NCBI GenBank assembly: GCA_015709205.1
Contig: JACCQO010000002.1
Location: 62,001-126,000 of the forward strand
Source: Desulfovibrionaceae bacterium
GTDB taxonomy: Bacteria; Desulfobacterota; Desulfovibrionia; Desulfovibrionales; Desulfovibrionaceae
DNA length: 64,000 nt
Direction of reading: 5' to 3'
A model generated the notes under the pieces. It did not search any database, was not told where the DNA came from, and saw only the letters and a list, made by a program, of their open reading frames with translations. Numbering within the stretch: the first letter of the stretch is position 1; each line of letters begins with the position of its first letter. The position numbers and the translations under genes are program-made. Shown piece by piece: positions 29,704 to 38,204 of the stretch.

Positions 29704-31254
29704 CTACGGGCAGGCCTTCTGGGTGCGTGCGGCCTCGATCACGCCGCACTGGCCCAGGGAGCAGGCCGAGGTGAAGTCCGCGCACATGTCGCCGGAGCGG
29801 CCCAGCTCCTTGTAGGCGAAGCCCCGGTTCAGGTAGGCCTGCGCGTACCTGGGATCGATCTGGATGGCCTTGGAGTAGTCCTGCACGGCCTTGTCGTACT
29901 CGCGCAGGAAGTGCTCGGAAAAACCGCGGTTGTTGAAGGCCTTGGCGAACAGGGGATCGGCGTTCACGGCCTTGGTGTAGGCGGTCACGGCCTCCTTGTA
30001 GCGGCCCAGGTCGTGCAGGGCCGCGCCCTCGTTGTTGTAGGGCACGGCGGCGTCCGGCGTGCGCACCACGGCGCGGTAGGTCAGGTTCAGGGCCTGCTCC
30101 GGGTCGTTGTACCGGCCGCTTTCCTCGTCCCAGAGCCGGGCCGTGGAGTGCACGAGCTCCTTGGAGGTCATGCGCTCCAAGGGCTTGGCCTGCTGCGGCG
30201 CGGCCGCTTCGTCCATGTCGCCCGCGGGCGCGTCCAGGTCGCCGAATTCGTGGGAGGCCGCCTCGTTGACGATGCGCGGCACAAAGGGCGAGGCGTCCGC
30301 AGCCGCTTGGGCGGCGGCCTGGGCGGTCTGTTCCGGCGTGGCCGGAGCGGCCGGTGAGCCCGGTGCGGCCGCTGCGGCGGGCGCAACCGGCGCGGCGGGA
30401 ACTGCCGACGCGACCTGGGCCGCCGGGGCCTGGGCCACGGCCGCGGGGGCCGGAGATTCCACCGGAGCGGCTTCGGCGACGGCCGGAACCTGCTGTGCCG
30501 CCGGGGCCAGGTCGCGTTCGGCCGGGACCTGGGCTGCCGGGGCCTGGGCTGCCGGGGCCGCCGAAGCGGCCATGGCGGGCGCAGCCGGAGCCGGGGCCGG
30601 GCTGGGCGCGGCCAGGGCAAAGGAGCCGCCCGGCTCCTGCGCCGGAGCCGGGGCCGGGACGGCGGGCGCCGCCGGAGCCGGGGCCAGGGAGGGGCCCGCG
30701 AGCGTGGGTGCCTGCCCGGCGACGGCGGCTCCGGCCGGGGCCTGCGCGAGCTGCGGCTGGTCCAGGTAGGCTCCGCCCGTGGCCGCCCACTGGCGCATGG
30801 CCTCCTGGAACTGGGACATCTCGATGGGAATCTTGACCCGGGCCCTGGCCGTGGGGCCGCGGCCGGTGGTCAATTCGCGCTTGTCCACCACCTGGGCGGG
30901 GAAATGGTATTTGACGAGCTTGGCCAGCACCAGCTTGTCCATGCGCATCTGGCGGACCATGAAGTTCTTGCGCAGGAAGGTCAGGGCCTTGCGCATGGCC
31001 TGTTCGCCGGCCTGGCGCACGGCGGCCTGCTCGGCCGCCTCCGGACTGCCGCTGTCCATGACCGCCACGCGCGCGTCGCCCATGAAGTTGAGTGCGGCCT
31101 GGGCCGGAAGGGGCAGCGCCGCGCAGAGGGCGAGGGCCAGAACGGCCGCCAGGAGGGACGGGACCGGGACGAACGGCCTGCGCCGCGCTGCGGCCGGAGC
31201 GGCTTGCGTCCGCGCGGAGGCTGCCGGGGGATCTTCGGTGCGAGGTGCGTACAT
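29704..31254 (-). CDS. Exported TPR protein with Ala/Pro-rich linker
   Basis: A 516-residue protein. A long signal peptide ends near PLPAQA (about residue 52). Residues about 54-165 form a small alpha/beta domain with spaced alanines (EAAEQAAVRQAGEQAMRKAL), resembling FlgT-N/LPP20-type outer-membrane assembly domains by eye. A Pro/Ala linker of roughly 200 residues follows, long enough to span much of the periplasm. The C-terminus carries three to four tetratricopeptide repeats (about 395-495; NNEGAALHDLGRYKEAVTAY, AFNNRGFSEHFLREYDKAV, AYLNRGFAYKELGRSGDM). It heads the minus-strand unit that includes the lipoprotein and the usher. A scaffold role in fibre assembly is inferred. Confidence 0.72.
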   Translation of the reverse strand: MYAPRTEDPPAASARTQAAPAAARRRPFVPVPSLLAAVLALALCAALPLPAQAALNFMGDARVAVMDSGSPEAAEQAAVRQAGEQAMRKALTFLRKNFMVRQMRMDKLVLAKLVKYHFPAQVVDKRELTTGRGPTARARVKIPIEMSQFQEAMRQWAATGGAYLDQPQLAQAPAGAAVAGQAPTLAGPSLAPAPAAPAVPAPAPAQEPGGSFALAAPSPAPAPAAPAMAASAAPAAQAPAAQVPAERDLAPAAQQVPAVAEAAPVESPAPAAVAQAPAAQVASAVPAAPVAPAAAAAPGSPAAPATPEQTAQAAAQAAADASPFVPRIVNEAASHEFGDLDAPAGDMDEAAAPQQAKPLERMTSKELVHSTARLWDEESGRYNDPEQALNLTYRAVVRTPDAAVPYNNEGAALHDLGRYKEAVTAYTKAVNADPLFAKAFNNRGFSEHFLREYDKAVQDYSKAIQIDPRYAQAYLNRGFAYKELGRSGDMCADFTSACSLGQCGVIEAARTQKACP

Positions 31255-31267
31255 GGCGTCTTCCTTG

Positions 31268-31332
31268 CTGGAACCGGTGTGCGCTGGAACCGGTGTGCGC
31301 TGGAACCGGTGTGCGCTGGGAACCGACGTGCG
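31268..31332. repeat. 16-bp tandem repeat, three perfect copies plus a diverged fourth
   Basis: CTGGAACCGGTGTGCG occurs three times head to tail (31268-31283, 31284-31299, 31300-31315), followed by a 17-base variant (31316-31332). The array starts 14 bases upstream of the TPR gene start, in what must be its 5-prime leader or promoter. A possible protein-binding array or slippage-prone control element. Confidence 0.9.
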
Positions 31333-31482
31333 CCGGGGGCGCGTTTGCGGGCGTCGGTTCGGGACCGGACGGGCTGGCGTGGCCGCGTCCTCTCTGGCTC
31401 TTTCGGCAGGATCGGAAAAAGCTTTATCCCCTGAGGGCTGCGGAAGTGCCTGACGGAGTGGCGCAGGACCGGGGGGCCGTTC

Positions 31483-33633
31483 TCAACTGCCGGAAGGCGC
31501 GGGCGCGGCCGCGTCCGCTTCGGGGCGCTCGCCCGCGTCCCCGTGCGTGTCCCCGTGTGTGTCCCCGGACGCGTCCTCGGGCGCGTCTTCGGGCGGGGCC
31601 GGGGCCGGGCGCCCCAGTTCGGCCAGCCGCCTGCGCGCCGGGGCGAACCCCGGATCCAGGGCCAGCGCGCGGCGGAACAGGGCCACGGCTTCCTCGGTGT
31701 GGTCCGAGGTCAGGAGCAGGGCCCCGAGGTTGTAGGTGGCCTCCACGTGCTTCGGCTCGATCTGCAGCGTCCGGGCGAAGGACCGCGCCGCGCCCTGGCG
31801 GTCGCCCGCGCGCAGCAGGGCCACGCCCTTGTTGTAGTGCGCCGAGGCCAGGGACGGATCCAGGGTCAGGGCCGCGTCGAAGGAGGCCAGGGCTTCGTCC
31901 AGGCGTCCGGTTTCCATGAGCATGTAGCCCAGGTCGTCGCGGCCCTTGGCGTAGCCGGGGTCCGCGGCGTTGGCCCGGCGCACGTATTCCATGCCCTCGG
32001 CCGCGCGGCCCAGGTGGAACAGGGCGATGCCCAGGTGGTCCAGGGGGTTGGGATCGCGCGCGTTGAGCTTGACGGCCTCCTGGAAGGGCGAGAGCGCCTC
32101 CTGGTAGCGGCCCAGGCGCAGGAGCTCCAGGCCCATGTTGTAGAAGGCCATGGGGTATTCCGGGTTGATGCGCAGGGCCGCGCGGAACTGGTCGCCCGCG
32201 GCCGCGTAGTTCTTGCGCTTGCTCAGGGCCGCCCCGAGCATGCAGTGGGCGATGAAGTTGTTCCGGGTGCTTGCCAGGGCGTGCTCGAACAGGGTCACGG
32301 AGTCCTTCCACACCGCGGTCTGGACCCAGGTCACGGGCACCAGGGAGCCCACGGCGGTCCAGGTGGCCAGGGCCAGCACCAGCCAGGGGCCGGCCCAACC
32401 GAACCCGGCCCGGACGCGCAGCCGTTCGGCCCCGGCCCACACGGACCAGACCGCGGCCACGTAGAGGCCCATGTAGGGGAAATAGGCGTAGCGGTCGGCC
32501 ATGGACTGCAGCCCGACCTGCACGATGCCGATGACCGGCACCAGCGCGCCCAGGAACCAGAGCCAGCCCACGAGCACGAAGGGCGCGCGCCGCGCCAGGC
32601 GCAGGCCCAGCCAGCCCAGGCCGACCACCAGGGTCAGCCCCACGGCGGCCCCGGCCAGGGGCGGCGACGCCGGGAACGGATAGATCACGGCCAGGTCGTG
32701 CGGCAGCACGGCCTTGCCCAGATAGGCCCCGTAGGCCGCCAGCGCGTTGGCCAGGCGCGGCAGCAGCCCGTTCTCGGCGAACGAGCGCATGGCCCCGCCG
32801 CGATCCTGGGCCAGCACGGTGATCACGCAGGAGGCCGCGCTGAGCGCGAAGAGCGGCCATTTTTCCAATACCAGGGGCACCAGGGGCCCCAGCGGCCCCA
32901 GACGAGGGACGACGCCCCCGGCCGTTTTTGCGGCCGGAGCCGGAACGCGGCCCAGGGGCCAGAAATCGAGCAGCAGCAATACGCAGGGCAGGGTCACGAG
33001 CATGGGCTTGCACATCAGGCTCAGCGCCATGCACAGGGCCACCACGGCCATGCGCCCGGCCGCGGGCGCGCGCGCGTAGCCCGTGTACGCCAGCATGCCC
33101 AGCAGGCCGAAGAAGACCGAGAGCACGTCCTTGCGCTCCGAGATCCAGGCCACGGACTCCACGTGCATGGGGTGCACGGCGAACAGGGCCGCGGCGGCCA
33201 GGGCGCGCCAGGGGGCCCCGGTGGCGCGCGCCAGGAAGAGGAAGAGCAGCGCGGCGTTGGCCGCGTGCAGCAGCAGCGAGGTCAGGTGGTGGCCCATGGG
33301 GTCGGTGCCCCAGAGGGTCACGTCGAGCATGTGCGCCAGCCAGGTAAGGGGGTGCCAGTTGGCCATGCGCAGGCTGGTGAAGGCCCAGAGCGCGCCGTGT
33401 CCCGTGAGCCCCTCCAGGACCACGGCGCGGTCCGTGACGTAGCCGTTGTCGTCGTAGTTCAGGAATCCGGCGTCGAGCACGCCGTAGTGCGCCAGGATGG
33501 CCAAGCCGGCCACGAGCAGCGCCATCCACGTGCGCGTCCAGCCGGAGCGGACGGCGGCGTCCGCGTCGGCCGGGACGGCATCGGGAACGGGCGCGGCGGC
33601 GAGGCCGGGGGTGCGGAAAAGGGTACGACTCAT
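31483..33633 (-). CDS. Membrane GT-C-like glycosyltransferase with TPR domain (paralogue 2)
   Basis: A 716-residue inner-membrane protein. About ten transmembrane helices occupy residues about 35-440. The first periplasmic loop has the acidic motif NYDDNGYVT and later NWHPLTWLAHMLD, then HPMHVESVAWISERKDVL. This layout matches the TMTC/DUF1736-like GT-C family, in which a lipid-linked sugar is transferred to protein. The C-terminal 260 residues hold about seven tetratricopeptide repeats (for example YPMAFYNMGLELLRLGRYQEAL), probably for acceptor recognition. ATG at 33633 overlaps the upstream paralogue stop (ATGA). A mannosyl- or other O-glycosyl-transfer role is inferred from family and operon. 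Confidence 0.75.
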   Translation of the reverse strand: MSRTLFRTPGLAAAPVPDAVPADADAAVRSGWTRTWMALLVAGLAILAHYGVLDAGFLNYDDNGYVTDRAVVLEGLTGHGALWAFTSLRMANWHPLTWLAHMLDVTLWGTDPMGHHLTSLLLHAANAALLFLFLARATGAPWRALAAAALFAVHPMHVESVAWISERKDVLSVFFGLLGMLAYTGYARAPAAGRMAVVALCMALSLMCKPMLVTLPCVLLLLDFWPLGRVPAPAAKTAGGVVPRLGPLGPLVPLVLEKWPLFALSAASCVITVLAQDRGGAMRSFAENGLLPRLANALAAYGAYLGKAVLPHDLAVIYPFPASPPLAGAAVGLTLVVGLGWLGLRLARRAPFVLVGWLWFLGALVPVIGIVQVGLQSMADRYAYFPYMGLYVAAVWSVWAGAERLRVRAGFGWAGPWLVLALATWTAVGSLVPVTWVQTAVWKDSVTLFEHALASTRNNFIAHCMLGAALSKRKNYAAAGDQFRAALRINPEYPMAFYNMGLELLRLGRYQEALSPFQEAVKLNARDPNPLDHLGIALFHLGRAAEGMEYVRRANAADPGYAKGRDDLGYMLMETGRLDEALASFDAALTLDPSLASAHYNKGVALLRAGDRQGAARSFARTLQIEPKHVEATYNLGALLLTSDHTEEAVALFRRALALDPGFAPARRRLAELGRPAPAPPEDAPEDASGDTHGDTHGDAGERPEADAAAPAPSGS

Positions 33634-35414
33634 GGTGTTGCGGGTGCGAGGCCCAGTCGGCCCTGGAGTTGTTCCCACTTGGCCAGGGCGCGGCGGGCGC
33701 GGTCGAGGTTTGCGGTCTTGGTTTCGTCCTTGGGATCCAGGTCCACGGCGCGCTGGAATTCCGCCACGGCCCCGGCGTAGTCGCGGCGCTTGAACGCGAC
33801 CACGCCCAGGGTGTTGCGGGCCTCGGCGTAGCCCGGGGTGCGCTTCAGGATCCGGCGCGCGTATTCCTCGGCCTCGTCCAGGCTGCCTTCCTGGAGCAGG
33901 GCCAGGGAGATCATGTGCAGGGTCTGGCGGTGGTTCGGGTCGCGCTCGAGCCCTTGGCGGAAGAGTTCCAGGGCGGATTCGGGGTCGCCGTCCTCGTAGA
34001 ATTCGTAGCCCGCGGCCACGTAGGCCTCGGGGCTGTGGTGCGTGGCCTCGATGGCGTGGGCGAAAAGGGTGCGCGAATCCTTCCATACCCCGGTCTGCGC
34101 GCGCGTCAGGGGCAGGAGCACGGCCAGGGCCGCGCCGAGCAGCACGGCGGCCGCCGCGCCGCGCCGCGCCCGCGATCCGGCTTCGGTCCCGCCCCGGCGC
34201 GCCAACAGCGCTCCCGTTCCCCAGGCCAGGGCCACGTAGAGCCCGATGCACGGCAGGTAGGCGTAGCGGTCGGCCATGGCCTGCCTGCCCACCTGCACCA
34301 GGCCGATGACCGGCAGCAGGGCGACCAGGTACCAGAGCAGGCCGAAGAGCAGCGCCGGGACCTTCCTGCGCAGCCGCCACGCGGCCCAGAGCGCCCAGCC
34401 CAGCAGCACGGCGCACCCCGCGCCCTGCCACAGCGGCGCGTCGGCGGGCAGGGGGTAGAAGACCGCCAGGTCGTGCGGCGCGAGCAGCTTGGCCGCGTAG
34501 GCCACGTAGGAGACCAGGGCGTTGGCCGCGCGCAGCGCCGGGTCGGCCAGCTCCATGGAGGCCACGGCCCCGCCCCGGCTCTGGGCGACCATGGTCACCC
34601 AGGCCGAGGCCAGGGACAGGGCCGCGAGCGGCAGCTTTTCGGGCACGAGCCGGCGCGCGTCCTCCAGCAGCCGCCGCAGGGCGGGCGACGTTCTTGCGCC
34701 GCACCGGGGAACGGGACCATCGACCCCATTTCCCTCCTCCCCGGATTCCCCGGGCGACGCAAAGGCGGTTCGGCCCAGGGGCCAGAAATCGAGCAGCAGG
34801 AGCAGCGCGGGCAGGGTGACGAGCATGGGCTTGGCCATCAGCCCCAGGGCCATGCAGGCGGCCACGAGCAGCCAGCGGCCCGGGCCCGGCCTGCGCGCGT
34901 AGCGCACGTAGGCCAGCAGCGCCAGCAGGCCGAAGCAGAGAAAGAGCACGTCCTTGCGCTCCGAGACCCAGGCCACGGACTCCACGTGCAGCGGATGGAC
35001 CGCGAAGAGCGCGGCCGCGGCCAGGCTGCGCCAGGGCGCGCCCGTGGCCGCGAGCAGGAAGAGCAGCAGCAGGGCCGCGTTGAGCGCGTGCAGGGCCAGG
35101 CTGGTGCGGTGGAACACGCGCGCGGAAATGCCGTCCGCCCCGCTCAGGTCCGCGTCGAGCATGTACGAAAGCCACGTCAGCGGGTGCCAGTTGGCCACCT
35201 CCAGGGAGCTGAAGGCGAACGCCACGTTGTCGCGCGTCAGCCCCTCGGGCACCATGGGATTGGCGGTGACGTACTCCTCGTCGTCGTAGTTGGTGAAGCC
35301 GTTGTCCAGGCCCGGGGCATGCGCCAGCAGGGCCAGGCAGGCCACGGCCACGGCCAGCAGCAGCGGCAGCACGCGCCGCAGTGCGGGCGCAAGGGGCGAG
35401 GCGGCGGCCGTCAC
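33630..35414 (-). CDS. Membrane GT-C-like glycosyltransferase with TPR domain (paralogue 1)
   Basis: A 594-residue inner-membrane protein, paralogous to the next gene: NYDDEEYVT, NWHPLTWLSYMLD, HPLHVESVAWVSERKDVL and KPMLVTLPALLLLLDFWPLG are shared with small changes. About ten transmembrane helices are followed by about three tetratricopeptide repeats. Start is GTG at 35414 with AGGGGGA upstream, overlapping the methyltransferase stop (GTGA). The pair probably arose by duplication, with the second copy carrying more TPRs. The likely role is transfer of a polyprenyl-phosphate-linked sugar to periplasmic protein; acceptor unknown. Confidence 0.75.
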   Translation of the reverse strand: MTAAASPLAPALRRVLPLLLAVAVACLALLAHAPGLDNGFTNYDDEEYVTANPMVPEGLTRDNVAFAFSSLEVANWHPLTWLSYMLDADLSGADGISARVFHRTSLALHALNAALLLLFLLAATGAPWRSLAAAALFAVHPLHVESVAWVSERKDVLFLCFGLLALLAYVRYARRPGPGRWLLVAACMALGLMAKPMLVTLPALLLLLDFWPLGRTAFASPGESGEEGNGVDGPVPRCGARTSPALRRLLEDARRLVPEKLPLAALSLASAWVTMVAQSRGGAVASMELADPALRAANALVSYVAYAAKLLAPHDLAVFYPLPADAPLWQGAGCAVLLGWALWAAWRLRRKVPALLFGLLWYLVALLPVIGLVQVGRQAMADRYAYLPCIGLYVALAWGTGALLARRGGTEAGSRARRGAAAAVLLGAALAVLLPLTRAQTGVWKDSRTLFAHAIEATHHSPEAYVAAGYEFYEDGDPESALELFRQGLERDPNHRQTLHMISLALLQEGSLDEAEEYARRILKRTPGYAEARNTLGVVAFKRRDYAGAVAEFQRAVDLDPKDETKTANLDRARRALAKWEQLQGRLGLAPATP

Positions 35415-36400
35415 CGCGCGTCCCCCTCTTGAACAGGCGCGCCCGCCGGTGCGCGCAAATAGAGCGTGGCCGTGGAGCCGTCGTGCGCGGCCGAGGCCAG
35501 GTTGGCCTGCGCGGCGGCCACGGGCAAAAGCAGCGGGCCCAGGGCCAGCCCCGCCAGGGTGCGCAGCGGCCCGCCCGTGGTCTTGGACGTCCCGCGCACG
35601 TTTTTGATGACCTCGAAGGGAAAGAGCGGGTGGAAGCCGAGGCGCGTGTACAGGCCGCAGAGGCTGTCTATGACGTTGAACTCCTGGCAGAAGTGGTCGA
35701 AGGCCGAAATCTCGAAGCCGCGCCGGCAGAGGTGCTCGGCCAGCCGGTCCATATCGAAGTGGACCACGTGGCGCGGCAGGTCCAGGTGCAGCCAGTCGGC
35801 CCCGGCCCGGCGCGCGCGGGTCGATCCGAAGTTGGGCAGCGAGAGCACCACCAGCCCGCCGGGGCGCAGGCCCGCCACGGCGGCGTCGAAGGTCTCGCCC
35901 GGGTTGGTGAAGTGCTCCAGGGAGTGCCAGAAGGTCACGGCGTCGAAGCGCCGCGCGTCCGCGGCCAGGGCCTCGGCCACGGTGGGGAAGACGCGGTCCG
36001 CGCCGATGTTCGCGCGTGCGCGGCGCGCGGCCGTGGTGTCCAGCTCCACCCCGGCCACGTCGTAGCCCCTGCGGGCCAGCTCGCGCAGCATCACGCCGCG
36101 CCCGCAGCCCACGTCGAGCACGCGCCCGCCCCGGGGCGTGCGCCGGGCCACGCGGCGGGCGCGGGCCACCCGCAGCGCGCGCGAGATGCGCTCCACCGGG
36201 CCCACGAACTTGGCCTCGCCCTCGCCGTAGTAGGCGTCGTCGTAGAACGCGGCGAGTTGTTCCGCCGTGGGCATGGGGTCCAGGAAGGCCGTGCCGCAGT
36301 CCGCGCACGCGGCCAGGTCGTAGCCGCAGGTCGCCGCGTCGTAGCCCTTGAGCGGCGCGGTGCGCGTCCCCCGGCAGAAGGGGCAGGGCGCGGCGGCCAT
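35411..36400 (-). CDS. Class I SAM-dependent methyltransferase with N-terminal zinc-ribbon-like motif
   Basis: A 329-residue cytoplasmic protein. Two CxxC pairs (CPFC near residue 6 and CADC near 32) form a probable zinc ribbon. The SAM-binding motif VLDVGCGRGVMLREL is at about residues 93-107, then WHSLEHFTNPGETF, typical of methyltransferases acting on sugars or lipids in glycan loci. A C-terminal hydrophobic helix (about 285-305, LALGPLLLPVAAAQANL) may touch the membrane. Start ATG overlaps the glycosyltransferase stop by one base (TGATG). It probably methylates the sugar or lipid intermediate used by the two GT-C proteins downstream. Confidence 0.8.
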   Translation of the reverse strand: MAAAPCPFCRGTRTAPLKGYDAATCGYDLAACADCGTAFLDPMPTAEQLAAFYDDAYYGEGEAKFVGPVERISRALRVARARRVARRTPRGGRVLDVGCGRGVMLRELARRGYDVAGVELDTTAARRARANIGADRVFPTVAEALAADARRFDAVTFWHSLEHFTNPGETFDAAVAGLRPGGLVVLSLPNFGSTRARRAGADWLHLDLPRHVVHFDMDRLAEHLCRRGFEISAFDHFCQEFNVIDSLCGLYTRLGFHPLFPFEVIKNVRGTSKTTGGPLRTLAGLALGPLLLPVAAAQANLASAAHDGSTATLYLRAPAGAPVQEGDAR

Positions 36401-37173
36401 CAGGCCTCCACGGTCCGGCGTTCGCTTCTGGGCGGGATGTCGAAGATCGGGCTGTGCCTGAGACCCATCTTGGCCAGCCGGAACTCCACCGAGGTGCGCA
36501 GCACGCCCAGGCCGTAGACCACCGAGCGCCTGAAGCTGATGGACGAGGACTCCGTCTCGTAGCGCGTGGGGCAGGTAATCTCGCCGATGCGGTAGCCCGC
36601 GAAGATGATCTGGGCGAGCATCTGGTTGTCGAAGACGAAGTCGTCGTCGTTGGCCTCGAGCGGCAGGTTCTCCAGCACCTGGCGGGAGAAGGCGCGGTAG
36701 CCGGTGTGGTATTCCGAGAGCTTGTGCCCGACCATGAGGTTCTGGAAGAACGTGAGCGCGCGGTTGGCCACGTACTTGTAGAGCGGCATGCCGCCCTCCA
36801 GCGCGCCGGTGCCCAGGATGCGCGAGCCGAGCACGCAGTCGAACTCGCCCATGGCGATGAGCCAAGCCATGGAGGGGATCAGCTTGGGCGTGTACTGGTA
36901 GTCGGGGTGGAGCATGATGACGATGTCCGCCCCGAGCTTGAGCGCCTCGCGGTAGCAGGTCTTCTGGTTGCCGCCGTAGCCCTTGTTGGCCAGGTGGATG
37001 AAGGTCTTGATGCCCAGACGGCGGGCGACCTCGGCGGTGTTGTCGGAACTGCGGTCGTCCACGAGGATGATGTCGTCCACCACGTCGCGATCGACTTCCG
37101 CATTGGTCCTGGACAGGGTCTGCGCCGCATTGTAGGCGGGCATGACCACGACGATCTTCTTCCCTGAGATCAT
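36400..37173 (-). CDS. Family 2 glycosyltransferase, polyprenyl-phosphate sugar synthase type
   Basis: A 257-residue GT-A protein with [15 protein letters not shown] at the N-terminus, the DxD-type metal motif in [11 protein letters not shown] (about residues 36-46) and [17 protein letters not shown]. Pattern and length resemble DPM1-like/dolichol-phosphate sugar synthases without added membrane helices. It would load a sugar on polyprenyl phosphate on the cytoplasmic side. First gene of a four-gene operon with one-to-four-base overlaps (methyltransferase and two GT-C proteins). ATG at 37173, AGGAAG about ten bases upstream. Sugar identity unknown. Confidence 0.83.
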   Translation of the reverse strand: MISGKKIVVVMPAYNAAQTLSRTNAEVDRDVVDDIILVDDRSSDNTAEVARRLGIKTFIHLANKGYGGNQKTCYREALKLGADIVIMLHPDYQYTPKLIPSMAWLIAMGEFDCVLGSRILGTGALEGGMPLYKYVANRALTFFQNLMVGHKLSEYHTGYRAFSRQVLENLPLEANDDDFVFDNQMLAQIIFAGYRIGEITCPTRYETESSSISFRRSVVYGLGVLRTSVEFRLAKMGLRHSPIFDIPPRSERRTVEA

Positions 37174-37599
37174 TCCGAAAGCTTCCTGCTTTGGGTTGTC
37201 GTCCGGCGCAAGGCCGGTGGCCGCTGCAACTGTAACCGCAATGCGGACCCGGGCGCAATGCGCGCGGCGCGGTCCGTTCCGTTCCCTGCGGTCCGGGCGC
37301 GGCGCCTGCCGGGCACGACCGCGTCCTGGCTTTCGTATCGGCCGGTTGCGGCAATGGTTTAGGGAAAAACTGCGGGCCCGCCGGAATGCGCCGGACCGCG
37401 CCGGATCGCGCCGGACGGACTTGGGTCGCGCCGGACTGGACCGGATGTGCCCTTGTACGCTAAAGCCCCGGGAAAGAGGGCCGATACGTCCACTGTGCCG
37501 CGCGCGGGCGCGGCCCCGACACATGCCCCCGTGCCGCGCACTGCGCGGCGTTCACCCGGCCGGTCGCCTGCGCGGTCCGGCAGTGCAAAAGGAGTGACC
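37174..37599. other. Divergent intergenic region with a 10-bp periodic CCGGA array
   Basis: The gap lies between the minus-strand GT2 operon and the plus-strand lipoprotein. No gene is supported. From 37381 to 37450 CCGGA recurs at exact ten-base steps (37381, 37391, 37401, 37411, then 37431 and 37441) with intervening GCG, one unit being degenerate. Promoters for both directions should be here, but no convincing boxes are seen. Confidence 0.6.
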
Positions 37600-38019
37600 A
37601 TGCGTGCAGTGAGATTTCCGGAAGCACCGGCGACCCCGGAGCGCGCGCTGCGCCCCGCGCGGTTCCTGGCCCCGGCGTTGGCCCTGGTCCCGGTGTTGGC
37701 CCTGATGCTCGTTCTGGCCGGGGCCCTGGCGGGCTGCGGCTCGGACAAGGACCCGGTGGAAACGGCCAAGGCCGCCTTTGCCGAGGATTTCAAGGGGTTG
37801 TCCAATTCCTACCGGGCCACCCAGAAGGAGTGCAAGTCCTTCGAGCGCAACGGCCAGTCCTACACCCTGTGTCTGCGCGACCAGCGCGGCGACCAGGGCT
37901 TGTCCTTCGAGGAAAAGGACGGCACCCGGGTGCGCGAAAAGGTGCTGGAATTCGAGGGCAGCAAGGTGCGCGTGCGCATCACCGGCGTGGGGCACATCGC
38001 CTTCGACCTCGTGCCCTGA
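37600..38019 (+). CDS. Small lipoprotein of unknown function
   Basis: A 139-residue probable lipoprotein. ATG at 37600 has AAAAGGAG six bases upstream. A long basic-then-hydrophobic leader ends in the lipobox LAGALAGC (Cys about 46). The mature part of about 90 residues is mostly beta with one pair of cysteines (KECKSF and TLCLRD), and ends GVGHIAFDLVP. No family is recognised. The gene stands alone and ends in a strong terminator. Confidence 0.75.
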   Translation: MRAVRFPEAPATPERALRPARFLAPALALVPVLALMLVLAGALAGCGSDKDPVETAKAAFAEDFKGLSNSYRATQKECKSFERNGQSYTLCLRDQRGDQGLSFEEKDGTRVREKVLEFEGSKVRVRITGVGHIAFDLVP

Positions 38020-38041
38020 GCGGGCTCGCCCGTGGGAACGA

Positions 38042-38085
38042 AAAAAGGCCGCCCGCCCCGCTGCTGCGGGGCGGGCGGCCTTTTT
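38042..38085 (+). terminator. Rho-independent terminator of the lipoprotein gene
   Basis: A 20-bp uninterrupted stem (38042-38061 with 38066-38085, loop TGCT) that ends in five A/T pairs; the core GGCCGCCCGCCCCGC is GC only. Poly-T follows the core on the plus strand and A-tract precedes it, so it may work on both strands. Confidence 0.93.
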
Positions 38086-38134
38086 CCGGCGCATCGCGCC
38101 TTCGCCGCAGGCGCGCCGAAAAGTTTGGGAGAGT

Positions 38135-38164
38135 CCGGAGAGCCCTTTTCAAAGGATTCTCCGG
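38135..38164. repeat. Interrupted palindrome, possible dispersed intergenic element
   Basis: CCGGAGA-gc-CCTTT-tc-AAAGG-at-TCTCCGG forms a hairpin with one internal mismatch. Hairpins of similar style (CTTT/AAAG core flanked by G/C arms) recur between genes in Desulfovibrio genomes as I recall; no second copy is seen in this window. Confidence 0.55.
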
Positions 38165-38204
38165 CCGCCGGAGGCCGCCCCGAAGGGGCCTCCCGAGCGG
38201 ATGC

